From positions 1 through 64,000 of the forward strand of contig NZ_AZDU01000001.1 in the NCBI RefSeq assembly GCF_001434815.1: a stretch of 64,000 bases of DNA, in the 5' to 3' direction. This stretch comes from Lactobacillus equicursoris DSM 19284 = JCM 14600 = CIP 110162. Its GTDB lineage: Bacteria; Bacillota; Bacilli; Lactobacillales; Lactobacillaceae. Both the position numbers and the translations under genes were made by a program. Under the pieces are notes generated by a model, which had not been told where the DNA came from, made no database searches, and saw only the letters and a list, made by a program, of their open reading frames with translations. Positions 28,684 to 36,846 of the stretch are shown piece after piece. Within the stretch, counting starts at the first letter, position 1, and each line of letters begins with the position of its first letter.

Positions 28684-29682
28684 TTAATCATCTCTCTTAG
28701 TATACCACTCGTTCAGCTTAATATTAAGGCCAACCAGTGATTCTTCACTCTTGAGATTATCAAGCTTTGTGAGCAAGACTTCCTTTGGTGGACGGCTTTG
28801 GCCGTGGTTTTGGAAGACAAGGATGCTCTTTTCACCTATTTTACTTTGGAATAGGCGGCTTGGCAGCTGGACAATGGCTTGCAAGTGAACCTTGCCAGCC
28901 AGCCAAGGCATAAAGTCAGCGCCGACTTGGCCGGTCAGCATGCTTTGCGGCACTAGCAAGAAGGCAAAGCCGTCTGGTGCCAGATTTTTGACGATTTGTT
29001 CTACCATCAAAACATGGGAGTAAGAATGCCCTTCCTTGGTGCGCAGGTCAAAGTTTTGGGCGTTTGCGTCATTAGCGTAAAAGCCGATTGGCATGTCACT
29101 AACAACAGCGTCTGGCTTAACCGGCCAAGGGGTCAAAGCGTCTTGGCAGTAAAAATCAACGTCCAAACCAGCCAGGTGGGCGCCAACATCAGCCAGGTTC
29201 AGCATTTCTTCATCGTTGTCAAGACCCACCAAATCAAAGTAGTTGACTGAGTGGTTTTCTTGAGCAAGCTGCTTGGTCACCGTAAACAGTAGGTTGCCGC
29301 TGCCTAGGGCTGGGTCAAGCAGGAGCTGCTTTTTCTTAGGCAAGAGCTTGTCCATAAACAAGGTCAAAACCGTGGCCATGATTGGGGGAGTTGGCATTTG
29401 GTTGGCATCCCGGCCATCGTCATTGATCGCCTTCAGCATCAAGAGGCCGTAAACTTGGCTCTTTTGTTGGCTGGACCAGTGGTCATAGCCTAAGGCAGCG
29501 TACTTTTCCTTCAGCTGGTCAACGGCAGCTTGGTCAGGAGCACCCATTTCCACGCGGATGTCGCCATTTTCCAAGTTGTCAAAAGTTTCCGTCAAGGCTT
29601 CAGCCAAGGGAACGTTCAAGGCATCTTGCAAACATTGTACTGCGTCAAGCGTTTGGCTAAAAAGTTCTTCAATTCTATTCAT
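28684..29682 (-). CDS. YtxK-like class I SAM-dependent methyltransferase
   Basis: A 332-aa protein related to N6-adenine methylases of the type I HsdM fold. It has the SAM motif LLDPALGSGNLLFTV and a modified catalytic motif, DMPIGFY in AVVSDMPIGFYAND, where DNA adenine methylases have [DN]PP[YF]. This DxPxG[FY] form is what I recall for YtxK-type proteins next to comG and ackA; the substrate is not known. The ATG at 29682 follows AGAAGGGTGAATCTG; the GTG three codons upstream abuts the AAGG and is rejected. Confidence 0.85.
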   Translation of the reverse strand: MNRIEELFSQTLDAVQCLQDALNVPLAEALTETFDNLENGDIRVEMGAPDQAAVDQLKEKYAALGYDHWSSQQKSQVYGLLMLKAINDDGRDANQMPTPPIMATVLTLFMDKLLPKKKQLLLDPALGSGNLLFTVTKQLAQENHSVNYFDLVGLDNDEEMLNLADVGAHLAGLDVDFYCQDALTPWPVKPDAVVSDMPIGFYANDANAQNFDLRTKEGHSYSHVLMVEQIVKNLAPDGFAFLLVPQSMLTGQVGADFMPWLAGKVHLQAIVQLPSRLFQSKIGEKSILVFQNHGQSRPPKEVLLTKLDNLKSEESLVGLNIKLNEWYTKRDD

Positions 29683-29710
29683 CAGATTCACCCTTCTTTT
29701 TCGTACATAT

Positions 29711-29941
29711 TTATTTTAAAGAAAGGCAAATCAAGCCGCAAGCATTTGACTTTCCCAGCAGGTACTTGATTAAGAGACTGTTGTTAGTAACGGACTCTTT
29801 ATAGGTGCCTAAGTAGCATTCAATCAGCAACAAGCAGGTTGCTGTTAAGAGGACTGCGCTAAGCAGGGCGCTAGCCGCTTGCGGCCTTACTAGTATCCTT
29901 TGCAGGCTCTGAACTTTTTCCATCATCGCTCTTTTGTTCAT
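29711..29941 (-). CDS. comGG: ComGG-like competence protein
   Basis: A 76-aa protein at the comGG position, the last prepilin-like gene of the operon. One hydrophobic segment (about residues 21-43, SALLSAVLLTATCLLLIEC) is preceded by a basic N-terminus. It lacks a clear type IV prepilin cleavage motif, as ComGG proteins often do, and diverges strongly, so the name rests on position. The ATG at 29941 has GAAGGA 9 nt upstream; an earlier in-frame ATG would overlap comGF by 40 bp. Confidence 0.65.
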   Translation of the reverse strand: MNKRAMMEKVQSLQRILVRPQAASALLSAVLLTATCLLLIECYLGTYKESVTNNSLLIKYLLGKSNACGLICLSLK

Positions 29942-29945
29942 TTTT

Positions 29946-30473
29946 CTAATCCTTCGTTTCCTCTTTGCTTTTGACTTGCTCATCATCCTTTGGCGCTTTG
30001 TCCAACTTGAGGTAGAGTTTAGAGTAGTTCTTGTTGGGCTCGGTGATGCTGATCTTGACTAGGCCATCTTGGGCTTCAAAACTGGCTGACCAAATCCTTA
30101 GCAGGCGCATGTTGCCCTTACCAGTACCTCCTGAGAGAACTAATTCATTGCGATGGTTTGCGGTTGTTAAAAGGTAATTCTTATCTACTTTACCCTTAGC
30201 CTCTTTGACAATCCTCACCTTATCTTCGTCAGAATTTTTCAAATCGACATAGACCCTATCGCAGTCCTTTTTCAAAAAGCGATCCAATTGCAAATAAGAC
30301 AAGGCTAGTTGATTGACCGGTTGTTCCTGCTTTTCAAAGCTTTTCAGCATGGACAAGAGGTCACCAGACAAAGAGATGGCAATGGCAGTCACGAGCACTG
30401 CTAAACAGGCTTCTAGCAAACTAAAGGCTGGTTGTTTACTTGAACGCGTAAGTCTTGTTTTCTTCCTCATCAT
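29946..30473 (-). CDS. comGF: ComGF-like competence pseudopilin
   Basis: A 175-aa protein with an N-terminal prepilin-like helix: basic leader, then FSLLEACLAVLVTAIAISLSG with the conserved glutamate five residues after the cleavage position. The globular part is rich in charged residues. Minor pseudopilins of this operon form the DNA-uptake pilus. It lies between comGE and comGG with overlapping ends, consistent with co-translation. Confidence 0.78.
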   Translation of the reverse strand: MMRKKTRLTRSSKQPAFSLLEACLAVLVTAIAISLSGDLLSMLKSFEKQEQPVNQLALSYLQLDRFLKKDCDRVYVDLKNSDEDKVRIVKEAKGKVDKNYLLTTANHRNELVLSGGTGKGNMRLLRIWSASFEAQDGLVKISITEPNKNYSKLYLKLDKAPKDDEQVKSKEETKD

Positions 30474-30744
30474 AAACTTTCTTGTCCCCCCTCAGCTGGT
30501 AGTAATGTCCATGCACCTTCACCCGGTCGACCTGGCACTTTTTTAGGACATGGTAGGCCAAGGCTTGGTCGCAACGTCTGCTAGACTTTTCGACTAGAGT
30601 CTTGCTGCCACTCAGGCAAACCGCCGTCGTATTAATTGCTACACAGATGATTGCTAAGGCTACAATAGCTTCTACCGCCAAAAAGGCTGGACTACTTTTC
30701 TTCGGCCGTACCAAAGGCCATGCCAAACGTATATTTCTTTTCAC
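30436..30744 (-). CDS. comGE: ComGE-like competence pseudopilin
   Basis: I place the start at the GTG at 30744 (VKRNIRLAWPLVRPKK), a few bases after AGGGGG, giving 102 aa. A hydrophobic helix with a glutamate near its start (AFLAVEAIVALAIICVAIN) matches the prepilin pattern. It overlaps both comGD upstream and comGF downstream, the typical nested layout. Sequence similarity alone is weak; order in the operon supports it. Confidence 0.7.
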   Translation of the reverse strand: MKRNIRLAWPLVRPKKSSPAFLAVEAIVALAIICVAINTTAVCLSGSKTLVEKSSRRCDQALAYHVLKKCQVDRVKVHGHYYQLRGDKKVYDEEENKTYAFK

Positions 30745-31114
30745 ACTGCCCCCTATATTTGAATTCAATAGTACAAGCCTTATCAAAGTGGCCATCTTGA
30801 TGGATCATTATATTAGTATCCTGAGTAAGAATCCCAACCTTCATCCCTTTAGGGAGGTTAATGTACTGCACATCATCTCCCTGAGTGATTTTGACTTTCC
30901 CATCGTTAAAATAATTTCTAATCTCCCCTGCCTTGCCGGTAATCATCACTTTCCTAACCGTGTTGTTGATGGCATCCATCACTTGATCGGTCGTCCGGAC
31001 AAAACGCAGATGGTCTTCATAACCGGTTAAAGTAAACTCGCCGATTCCAAGTACCATGATCGTAATCGCTAGGACGATCACCGTTTCTAGCAGGGTAAAA
31101 GCCCGAGCTTTCAT
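30692..31114 (-). CDS. comGD: ComGD-like competence pseudopilin
   Basis: A 140-aa protein with a short basic leader and a type IV prepilin N-terminus (AFTLLETVIVLAITIMVLGIG, with the conserved Glu at +5). The rest forms a soluble beta-rich domain (KVKITQGDDVQYINL). It sits immediately after comGC with a 4-bp overlap. Confidence 0.85.
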   Translation of the reverse strand: MKARAFTLLETVIVLAITIMVLGIGEFTLTGYEDHLRFVRTTDQVMDAINNTVRKVMITGKAGEIRNYFNDGKVKITQGDDVQYINLPKGMKVGILTQDTNIMIHQDGHFDKACTIEFKYRGQCEKKYTFGMAFGTAEEK

Positions 31115-31482
31115 TTTGTACCAGCATCTTTAGCAGTTTGATCTTTCATTACCTCTTCGATCGTAAAGTTGTTCTCTTCTGCTTTCTTTTGTTGATCAGC
31201 AGTTAAATAATGTTCATCAGTCATTTGCTTAAAAGTAGTAGGATCTGTATTATTGTGATCTTCCCGATACAATTGAATTTGCGTCTGTAACGTTGATACA
31301 AACGCATTCTTCGACCGATTATCCGCCTTCTCCTTCTGTGACAGCAAGTTCGGCGAGATCAGCAACACCAAGGTTGCAATGATCGCAACCACAATTACCA
31401 TTTCGATCAGGGTAAAACCCGGCTGCTTTTTTGGAAAAAGCTTCTGCAGCTTCTTTTCCAAATGATTCTTCATCATTTTCAT
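31111..31482 (-). CDS. comGC: ComGC major competence pseudopilin
   Basis: Major pilin of the DNA-uptake pilus, 123 aa. The prepilin peptidase site is clear: basic leader ending KKQPGFTLIEMVIVVAIIATL, with cleavage expected before the Phe and Glu at +5. A soluble C-terminal region follows, ending in AKDAGTK. The ATG at 31482 has a GAGG site 6 nt upstream; a GTG four codons earlier lies inside that site. The pattern matches ComGC best of the pseudopilins here. Confidence 0.9.
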   Translation of the reverse strand: MKMMKNHLEKKLQKLFPKKQPGFTLIEMVIVVAIIATLVLLISPNLLSQKEKADNRSKNAFVSTLQTQIQLYREDHNNTDPTTFKQMTDEHYLTADQQKKAEENNFTIEEVMKDQTAKDAGTK

Positions 31483-31497
31483 TATTTTCCTCACAAT

Positions 31498-32499
31498 CTA
31501 CATCCGCTGCATGCTGCCGTAAATCGGCAACAGCAGCTTTAGATACATCCCAATAATGCACAGGCCAATCAAAATGAAGCAGATTGGCTGAACATTCACA
31601 ATCATTTTTTCAATTTTCTGCGTTAGGCGGGTAAACAGCAGCTTGGCTAGGAGCAGGCACTGCTTGCTGAGTTCTCGCCGGCTAGCGCCAGTTTCGACCA
31701 GCAAGAGCAAATTAGCGTTTAAAAAAGGCTCTTCTTGAATAATCTTGGATAAATCCTTCCCTCTTTTCAATTGCTCACTTACCTTTTTCCCTACAGCTTC
31801 TTGCAAGGAGCCCTTGGTCTGCTGGCTGGCAAAAAAGCACATCTCCTGTAAAGAAAACCCGCTCGCCAGCAGCATCCCCAGGTCATAGCAAATCAGGTAC
31901 TGCCCGTACAGTTTCACGGCTTCCCCAATAAACGGCACTTTAGTTAGCTTTAGGAGCGATCCATAGTCCTGCTTTTTGAAGTAGCCTGCCATGATGGCAA
32001 TCGCTGCAAGCAAAGTAACCGTTGCTATAACCAGCAGGTAGATCAGCAAATCTCCCTGCTTTGCAGAACTGCCTGCAAATTGTACTGACAAAAAGTTTTG
32101 CATGAAAACCAGCAGCAGGGTCATCATGATGGCTAGGACAATCGGATAGGCCAATTCCCCTTCCAGCTTCTTGATCTGCTCATTCTTCATCCGGCCGAGC
32201 TGGGCAAGCTGGGCAAGGGATTCTTGCAGCTTGCCCTGGCTGAGCGCGATGTTCAGCTGGGTGGCTGCTGTTTTGGAGTAGCCTAACTTCACCAGCTCCT
32301 CGCTAAAACTGCCCCCTCCCCGCACTTGTTCATCCAGCTGCCTCAGCCAGGACTTTTTGGGCCACAACAGAGGCAAGAGCTGCAAGCCCTTTGACAGGGG
32401 AAAGCCATTTTGCAGGCTGGTGCTTAAAAAGTTTAGCAGCTCCACTTGTTCTTCCCGGTTCAGCTTATCCTTGGCTAAACTGGCTGGCAGTAGTTTCAT
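31498..32499 (-). CDS. comGB: ComGB, competence pilus inner-membrane platform protein
   Basis: Polytopic protein of the GspF/PilC family, 333 aa, with three hydrophobic regions (about residues 118-136, 150-172 and 300-325) in two T2SSF domain repeats. It assembles the competence pseudopilus together with the ATPase ComGA. The ATG at 32499 follows AAGGAGGGCATCATTG and lies within the end of comGA, so the two genes overlap by about 35 bp. The C-terminus carries the typical IVNVQPICFILIGLCIIGMYL segment. Confidence 0.9.
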   Translation of the reverse strand: MKLLPASLAKDKLNREEQVELLNFLSTSLQNGFPLSKGLQLLPLLWPKKSWLRQLDEQVRGGGSFSEELVKLGYSKTAATQLNIALSQGKLQESLAQLAQLGRMKNEQIKKLEGELAYPIVLAIMMTLLLVFMQNFLSVQFAGSSAKQGDLLIYLLVIATVTLLAAIAIMAGYFKKQDYGSLLKLTKVPFIGEAVKLYGQYLICYDLGMLLASGFSLQEMCFFASQQTKGSLQEAVGKKVSEQLKRGKDLSKIIQEEPFLNANLLLLVETGASRRELSKQCLLLAKLLFTRLTQKIEKMIVNVQPICFILIGLCIIGMYLKLLLPIYGSMQRM

Positions 32500-33439
32500 C
32501 AATGATGCCCTCCTTCAAAAGCTGGGCTAGGTTGTCTGCCCAATTATGAAAGTCTCCGCGTTTTTTTTGCAAGAGCACTTTTTTCAGCAAGTCCGGTCCA
32601 GCTAGGTCTAAGAGGCAGGCGGTCCCCTGCTTGCCCGGCAAGAGGCGTTGATATGATACAGCCGTCAAGCAGTTGACCAGCTCATTTTCTAGCACTCCTA
32701 GGCTTTCTAGACGGGAAATTGTTTGAAAAGTACTCTTGGCATGGACCGTAGCTAAAACCAGATGCCCGCTTAAGGCAGCATCGACTGCCAGGTGGGCCGT
32801 CTCGCTATCGCGGATTTCCCCGATGATCAAGACGTCCGGCCGGTGGCGCAAAGCCGCCTTTAGCAGGCTCAAGTAGCTGATCCCAGCAACCGGATTGATC
32901 TGAGTTTGCAAAAAACTCCCCTCATGCACCTCGACCGGATCTTCAATCGTCATCACCATCTTAGTCTGGCTGAGCCTTTTGGCTAGCTCGTACATGGTGG
33001 TCGTCTTGCCTGACCCAGTAGGGCCACTGGTGATAATCAGCCCCCTTCTCTGACAAAAGCGGGCTAGGTCTTCTAATTGCTCTGGGAAAAAGTAGCGGCT
33101 CTGGCTCAAGGCATAGATCAAGCGAATCACCAAAGACTCGCGGCCTTGATAGTCTCCTAAGCTCGATAGTCGCAGCCAGTAGTCCTTGCCCTCTATGGCT
33201 AGCTTCATGCTGCCCACTTGCGGACGCCGCTTTTCGGCGATGTCCATCTGGGCGGCATACTTAAACCAGGTCAAGAGCTCTTGGCCGCTTTGAAAGCTAA
33301 CCCCTTTTAAGGGGGCTAGACCCTTGGAGGTTCTGAGCTGGATCAGATAGCCCTTTTCCTTAGGCAGGAAAAAGATGTCGCTAGCACGTTCATGAATCGC
33401 CTCCTTGACTAAAGCTAAAACCTGCTCTTCGATTGCCAT
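32465..33439 (-). CDS. comGA: ComGA, competence pilus assembly ATPase
   Basis: GspE/PilB/VirB11-type secretion ATPase, 324 aa, which powers assembly of the competence pseudopilus. The Walker A motif GPTGSGKTTTMYELA, the aspartate box TIEDPVEVHEG, Walker B region PDVLIIGEIRDSETA and the histidine box VLATVHAKST are all intact. A strong AAAGGAGG precedes the ATG. It is the first gene of the comG operon; two copies of an AAAAAT-ATTTTTACC motif lie upstream. Confidence 0.95.
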   Translation of the reverse strand: MAIEEQVLALVKEAIHERASDIFFLPKEKGYLIQLRTSKGLAPLKGVSFQSGQELLTWFKYAAQMDIAEKRRPQVGSMKLAIEGKDYWLRLSSLGDYQGRESLVIRLIYALSQSRYFFPEQLEDLARFCQRRGLIITSGPTGSGKTTTMYELAKRLSQTKMVMTIEDPVEVHEGSFLQTQINPVAGISYLSLLKAALRHRPDVLIIGEIRDSETAHLAVDAALSGHLVLATVHAKSTFQTISRLESLGVLENELVNCLTAVSYQRLLPGKQGTACLLDLAGPDLLKKVLLQKKRGDFHNWADNLAQLLKEGIIDETTASQFSQG

Positions 33440-33453
33440 GCTTTCCTCCTTTC

Positions 33454-33511
33454 AAAAAATGCCGATTTTTACCCCCCACTATTTATTACGCCAAAAATGC
33501 AATTTTTACCG
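33454..33511. promoter_or_regulatory. Duplicated motif upstream of comGA
   Basis: Two closely similar segments lie 38 bp apart: AAAAATGCCGATTTTTACC (33455-33473) and AAAAATGCAATTTTTACC (33493-33510). Each is also a partial palindrome (AAAAAT...ATTTTT). They occupy the promoter region of the comG operon, where competence-specific control would be expected. I cannot match them to a known sigma factor box. Confidence 0.5.
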
Positions 33512-33519
33512 AAAAAAGG

Positions 33520-33560
33520 CGCAAAAAAACCGCTTCTCTCTTACGAAAGTGCGGTTTTGT
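33520..33560 (-). terminator. Terminator of yebC
   Basis: AAAACCGC and GCGGTTTT pair around a 17-nt loop and are followed on the minus strand by TTTGCGCC; it lies 23 bp after the yebC stop. Confidence 0.65.
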
Positions 33561-33582
33561 AAAATATTCAGCTTATTTCGAA

Positions 33583-34317
33583 CTAGTCTTCGTCTTCATC
33601 AGCTGCGGCGGTGTAAACGTTAGAAACGTCATCGTCGTCTTCCAAAGCGTCAACCAGCTTTTCAAATTGTTCCTTCTTGTCAGCAGGAACTGGAGTGGTA
33701 TTTTGTGGCACCATGGTCAATTCAGAAACAGCAAGCTTGTAGCCAGCCTTTTCCAAAGCGTCACGAACGCTAGTAAAGCTCTTCGCGTCAGTGTAGATTT
33801 CGTAGGCGTCATCGCTAGTTTGCAAGTCATCGCCGCCAGCTTCCATGACGTCCATCAGCATTTGGTCTTCGTCAGCATCAGTGGTTGAGCGGTCAATTAC
33901 GATGTAGCCCTTCCGGTCAAACATGTAAGAAACTGACCCAGTAGCACCAAGGCTGCCGCCGTTACGAGTAAAGGCAACGCGAACTGAAGAAGCAGTCCGG
34001 TTCTTGTTGTCAGTCAAGGCTTCAACCAAGACAGCAACGCCACCAGGTGCGTAACCTTCGTAAGTTACTTCATCGTAGTGTTCGTCTGAGTTGCCTTCAG
34101 CCTTCTTGATTGCCCGTTGGATGTTGTCCTTTGGCATGTTGGCTGCGCGAGCCTTGTCCATGACCAAACGCAAACTTGGATTACCTGAAGGGTCAGGACC
34201 ACCACTCTTTGCAGCCATGTAAATTTCACGAGAAAGCTTTTGGAAAACTTTCCCTCTCTTAGCGTCTTGCGCATTCTTGCGGCCTTGAATATTGTGCCAT
34301 TTTGAATGTCCTGACAT
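33583..34317 (-). CDS. yebC: YebC/PmpR-family protein
   Basis: A 244-aa protein of the TACO1/YebC family. Such proteins are annotated as transcriptional regulators, and recent work on the family indicates a role in translation of difficult (for example polyproline) sequences. The N-terminus [22 protein letters not shown] and [23 protein letters not shown] are diagnostic. The C-terminus ends in an acidic tail. It stands alone with its own terminator, divergent from nothing and upstream of the comG promoter region. Confidence 0.93.
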   Translation of the reverse strand: MSGHSKWHNIQGRKNAQDAKRGKVFQKLSREIYMAAKSGGPDPSGNPSLRLVMDKARAANMPKDNIQRAIKKAEGNSDEHYDEVTYEGYAPGGVAVLVEALTDNKNRTASSVRVAFTRNGGSLGATGSVSYMFDRKGYIVIDRSTTDADEDQMLMDVMEAGGDDLQTSDDAYEIYTDAKSFTSVRDALEKAGYKLAVSELTMVPQNTTPVPADKKEQFEKLVDALEDDDDVSNVYTAAADEDED

Positions 34318-34406
34318 TTAGGATCCTTCTTTCTTTAATTAATATCATCAACTTTTTAATCATAACGCAGGCAGGCAAGAAATTCAACGGTTTCTCCAGG
34401 CAAAAG

Positions 34407-34919
34407 CTAGTTTTTTCTCGCTTTTTTCCCCTGAATCAGGTAAAAAATTACCGCCAGCAAGATTGCACAAAAGGCGCCGCTGCCGTCCAGCATCACGTCG
34501 TGGATGGTCGGCGTCCGGTCCCCAGTTAAAAATTGGTGGAATTCGTCCATGGTCGCAAAAGCCAGACTGCTGAACCAGACAAAAATCGGGCCAGTCCATT
34601 TAATAACAAAAATTCGCCTTAAGCCTAGGTAGGCAAAGAGACCATAAAAGAAGTAGCTGGTAAAATGGGCCAATTTTCGCACCACAAACTGAGTGAAGCC
34701 CGATGAGCCATCAGTTTTAACATTGTGCCACTCGCCCGCGTAGTAGATATTGAGCTTGTGGATCAGCTCTTCTAGCCAGCCTAGGTAGGTGTGGATAAAG
34801 CCTGGCTTCATTTTTTGCTCATGGTAGGTCATGGAGCTGGAAATGAAGAGCATGACCAAGATCAAGCAGGCTAATAACAGGTAAACTTTTTCTCTTTTCG
34901 TAAACTTAAAATCATTCAT
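34407..34919 (-). CDS. VanZ-family membrane protein
   Basis: A 170-aa protein with about four hydrophobic helices. The central region carries LAHFTSYFFYGLFAYLGLRR and the later ATMDEFHQFLTGDRTPTIHDVMLDGSGAFCAILL, the [DE]xxQxxxxGRxxxxxDvxxNxxG pattern of VanZ family proteins. Function unknown. No strong ribosome site is seen before the ATG. A second family member lies at 20551-21129. Confidence 0.85.
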   Translation of the reverse strand: MNDFKFTKREKVYLLLACLILVMLFISSSMTYHEQKMKPGFIHTYLGWLEELIHKLNIYYAGEWHNVKTDGSSGFTQFVVRKLAHFTSYFFYGLFAYLGLRRIFVIKWTGPIFVWFSSLAFATMDEFHQFLTGDRTPTIHDVMLDGSGAFCAILLAVIFYLIQGKKARKN

Positions 34920-34965
34920 GAAAAATATTTTACCATCTTTTTTCGATCCTATTTAGTCAAAAAGC

Positions 34966-35025
34966 TTGACAAGCTATTCTTTTTCTCGTATTCTGATATG
35001 ATTTGCAGGTTAATGTGAATCATTA
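34966..35025 (+). promoter_or_regulatory. Promoter and candidate metal-responsive operator of the binding-protein gene
   Basis: TTGACA (34966-34971), a 17-bp spacer and TATTCT (34989-34994) form the promoter. The interrupted palindrome TAATG-TGAAT-CATTA (35011-35025) lies about 10 bp past the expected start, where a repressor would block transcription. It loosely recalls Zur/AdcR-type sites but fits neither consensus exactly. Confidence 0.5.
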
Positions 35026-35064
35026 GACGAATTATTTTTTATCTCGTGAAAGGAAAAATTCATC

Positions 35065-35937
35065 ATGAAAAAACGTAAATTGATCTGGCCCCTGCTGCTC
35101 CTTTGTCTCGGACTGCTCACGGCCTGCAGCCAGCAAAATAATAGCGGAAGCAAGATTAACATTGTCACTTCCACCAACATTTATGCGGATATCGCAAGCC
35201 AAATCGTCGGCAAGTACGGCAAGGCCACGGCTCTGATTGCTAATGGCAACACTGACCCCCACGACTTTGAGCCTACTACGGCTTCAGCCAAGGTCGTGGT
35301 CCAAGCCGATATTGTTGTTGCCAACGGCATGGGCTATGACTCCTGGATGGGCAATCTGGCCTCTTCTAACGACAAAAAGGAAGTCAAAGTTGGCGAAGAC
35401 CTGATGGGGCTGTCTTCCAGCGCTAATCCGCATATTTGGTACAACTTGACCATGCCTAAAAAATACGTAGCCTACCTGGTTAAAAAGCTGAGCAAGCTGG
35501 ACAAAAAGCACGCTAGCTACTACCAGGCAAATGCCAAGGCCTACCTCAAGCAGATCGCCAAGATTGAAAAGGTCGCTGACCAAACCGATGGCAAGAAGAG
35601 CAAGCCAGTCTTTGTCAGCGAGCCCGTTTTTGACTACGCCTTAGAGCGGACCGGCTTTACCATCGGCGACAAGAACTTTGAAGAAGCTACCGAAAAAGAA
35701 ACTGACCCAAGCGCAGCCATGATTGCAAAAATGAACAAGGCAATCGAGAAGAAGCAAATCGCCTTCTTTGTCAACAACACCCAGTCAAGCTCTGACACGG
35801 TGAAGACTTTTATCAAAAAGGCTAAGGACAAGAACATTCCAATCATCGAAGTGCGGGAAACCATGCCTAACAGGGTTTCTTACGCCAAATGGATGTTAAG
35901 CAACTACCAAAAGCTGGCTAAGTTTAGTCAGCAATAA
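35065..35937 (+). CDS. Metal ABC transporter substrate-binding lipoprotein (ZnuA/MntC family)
   Basis: A 290-aa cluster A-I/TroA-like lipoprotein. It has a signal peptide with lipobox LLTAC and typical metal-site segments: NGNTDPHDFEPTTASAK, NPHIWYNLTMPK, VSEPVFDYALERTGF and the C-terminal EVRETMP. The usual His-rich loop of zinc-specific proteins is absent, so manganese or zinc cannot be separated. No permease or ATPase gene follows: a terminator lies 14 bp after the stop. It therefore must work with a transporter encoded elsewhere or as an auxiliary binding protein. Confidence 0.88.
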   Translation: MKKRKLIWPLLLLCLGLLTACSQQNNSGSKINIVTSTNIYADIASQIVGKYGKATALIANGNTDPHDFEPTTASAKVVVQADIVVANGMGYDSWMGNLASSNDKKEVKVGEDLMGLSSSANPHIWYNLTMPKKYVAYLVKKLSKLDKKHASYYQANAKAYLKQIAKIEKVADQTDGKKSKPVFVSEPVFDYALERTGFTIGDKNFEEATEKETDPSAAMIAKMNKAIEKKQIAFFVNNTQSSSDTVKTFIKKAKDKNIPIIEVRETMPNRVSYAKWMLSNYQKLAKFSQQ

Positions 35938-35950
35938 CTTGAATAAACGA

Positions 35951-35976
35951 AAAAAGGACTCACAAGAGTCCTTTTA
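35951..35976. terminator. Bidirectional terminator
   Basis: AAAAAGGACTC and GAGTCCTTTT form a stem with a short loop between the converging metal-binding lipoprotein and patatin-like genes. Confidence 0.83.
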
Positions 35977-36822
35977 CTTTGCCAAAAATTCTTTTAGTTC
36001 TAAAATCCGCTCTTCTGCATCCCGGACCCCCACTTGGTAGACCGCCTTTAAGCGCTTAGGGTCTTTTTCTAAGGCACTGACATCGATGTCAGCCGTTGGC
36101 CGGAAGACGAAAAGGCTGCCCTTTTGCTCCTCTTGCGCGATGTAGTCCAGGCAAGCGTTATATTCCAGGTGCCGGACATGGAGGTGGCGGACAATAGCCG
36201 GGTACTTTTTAAGCAAACGGTCAATCAAGGGCTGCAACTTGTCGGCCTCTTTCCGGTAACCGGCTGGCTGGGTCAAGATCACTACGTTTTTCTCGTAGCC
36301 TTGCTCTTTTAAAAAGCGGGCCGGGATCGAGTCGCTGACCCCGCCGTCGAAGTAGAGTCTTTGCCCAATTTTAACCGGCCGGGCAAAAAAGGGAATAGAG
36401 GCCGACGCCCGAATCCAGGAAACGTCCTCGCCCTTGCCATCCTTTAAGAGGTGGTAAACCGGCTTGGCTGTGGCGACATCAGTGGCAACGCACCAAAACT
36501 TCATGGGGTTTCTGGCGAAGCTGGCCGTATCAAAGGGGTCATAGTGCTCCGGGATCTGCCGGTAGCAAAAGTCCACCCCATATAAGTCGCCGGTCGTGAA
36601 AAAGGACCGCCAGCTCTTAAACTGGGGCCAGGCCCCATAGCGCATGATGTACCGAAGAACCCGCCCGGCTTGAAGAGATTTATAGTTGCAGCCAAAGGTG
36701 ACGCCGGCTGACACCCCAACGGCGCCATCAAAGGTGATGCCATATTTCATCAAAACATCGGTCACGCCCGCTGTATAAAGGCCCCGCATGGCCCCGCCTT
36801 CCATCACTAAGCCTTTTTTCAC
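35974..36822 (-). CDS. Patatin-like phospholipase family protein
   Basis: About 282 aa. The oxyanion loop GGAMRGLYTAG, nucleophile elbow GVSAG and catalytic dyad aspartate in DGGVSDSIP define a patatin-type serine/aspartate lipid acyl hydrolase, cytoplasmic by lack of a signal peptide. I prefer the GTG at 36822 (VKKGLVMEGG) because AAAGGG lies 9 nt upstream; an ATG at 36831 would directly abut that site. The physiological substrate is unknown. It follows msrA by 16-25 bp and is probably co-transcribed. Confidence 0.87.
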   Translation of the reverse strand: MKKGLVMEGGAMRGLYTAGVTDVLMKYGITFDGAVGVSAGVTFGCNYKSLQAGRVLRYIMRYGAWPQFKSWRSFFTTGDLYGVDFCYRQIPEHYDPFDTASFARNPMKFWCVATDVATAKPVYHLLKDGKGEDVSWIRASASIPFFARPVKIGQRLYFDGGVSDSIPARFLKEQGYEKNVVILTQPAGYRKEADKLQPLIDRLLKKYPAIVRHLHVRHLEYNACLDYIAQEEQKGSLFVFRPTADIDVSALEKDPKRLKAVYQVGVRDAEERILELKEFLAK

Positions 36823-36846
36823 TTCGTGCATCCCTTTCTTTGCTTG

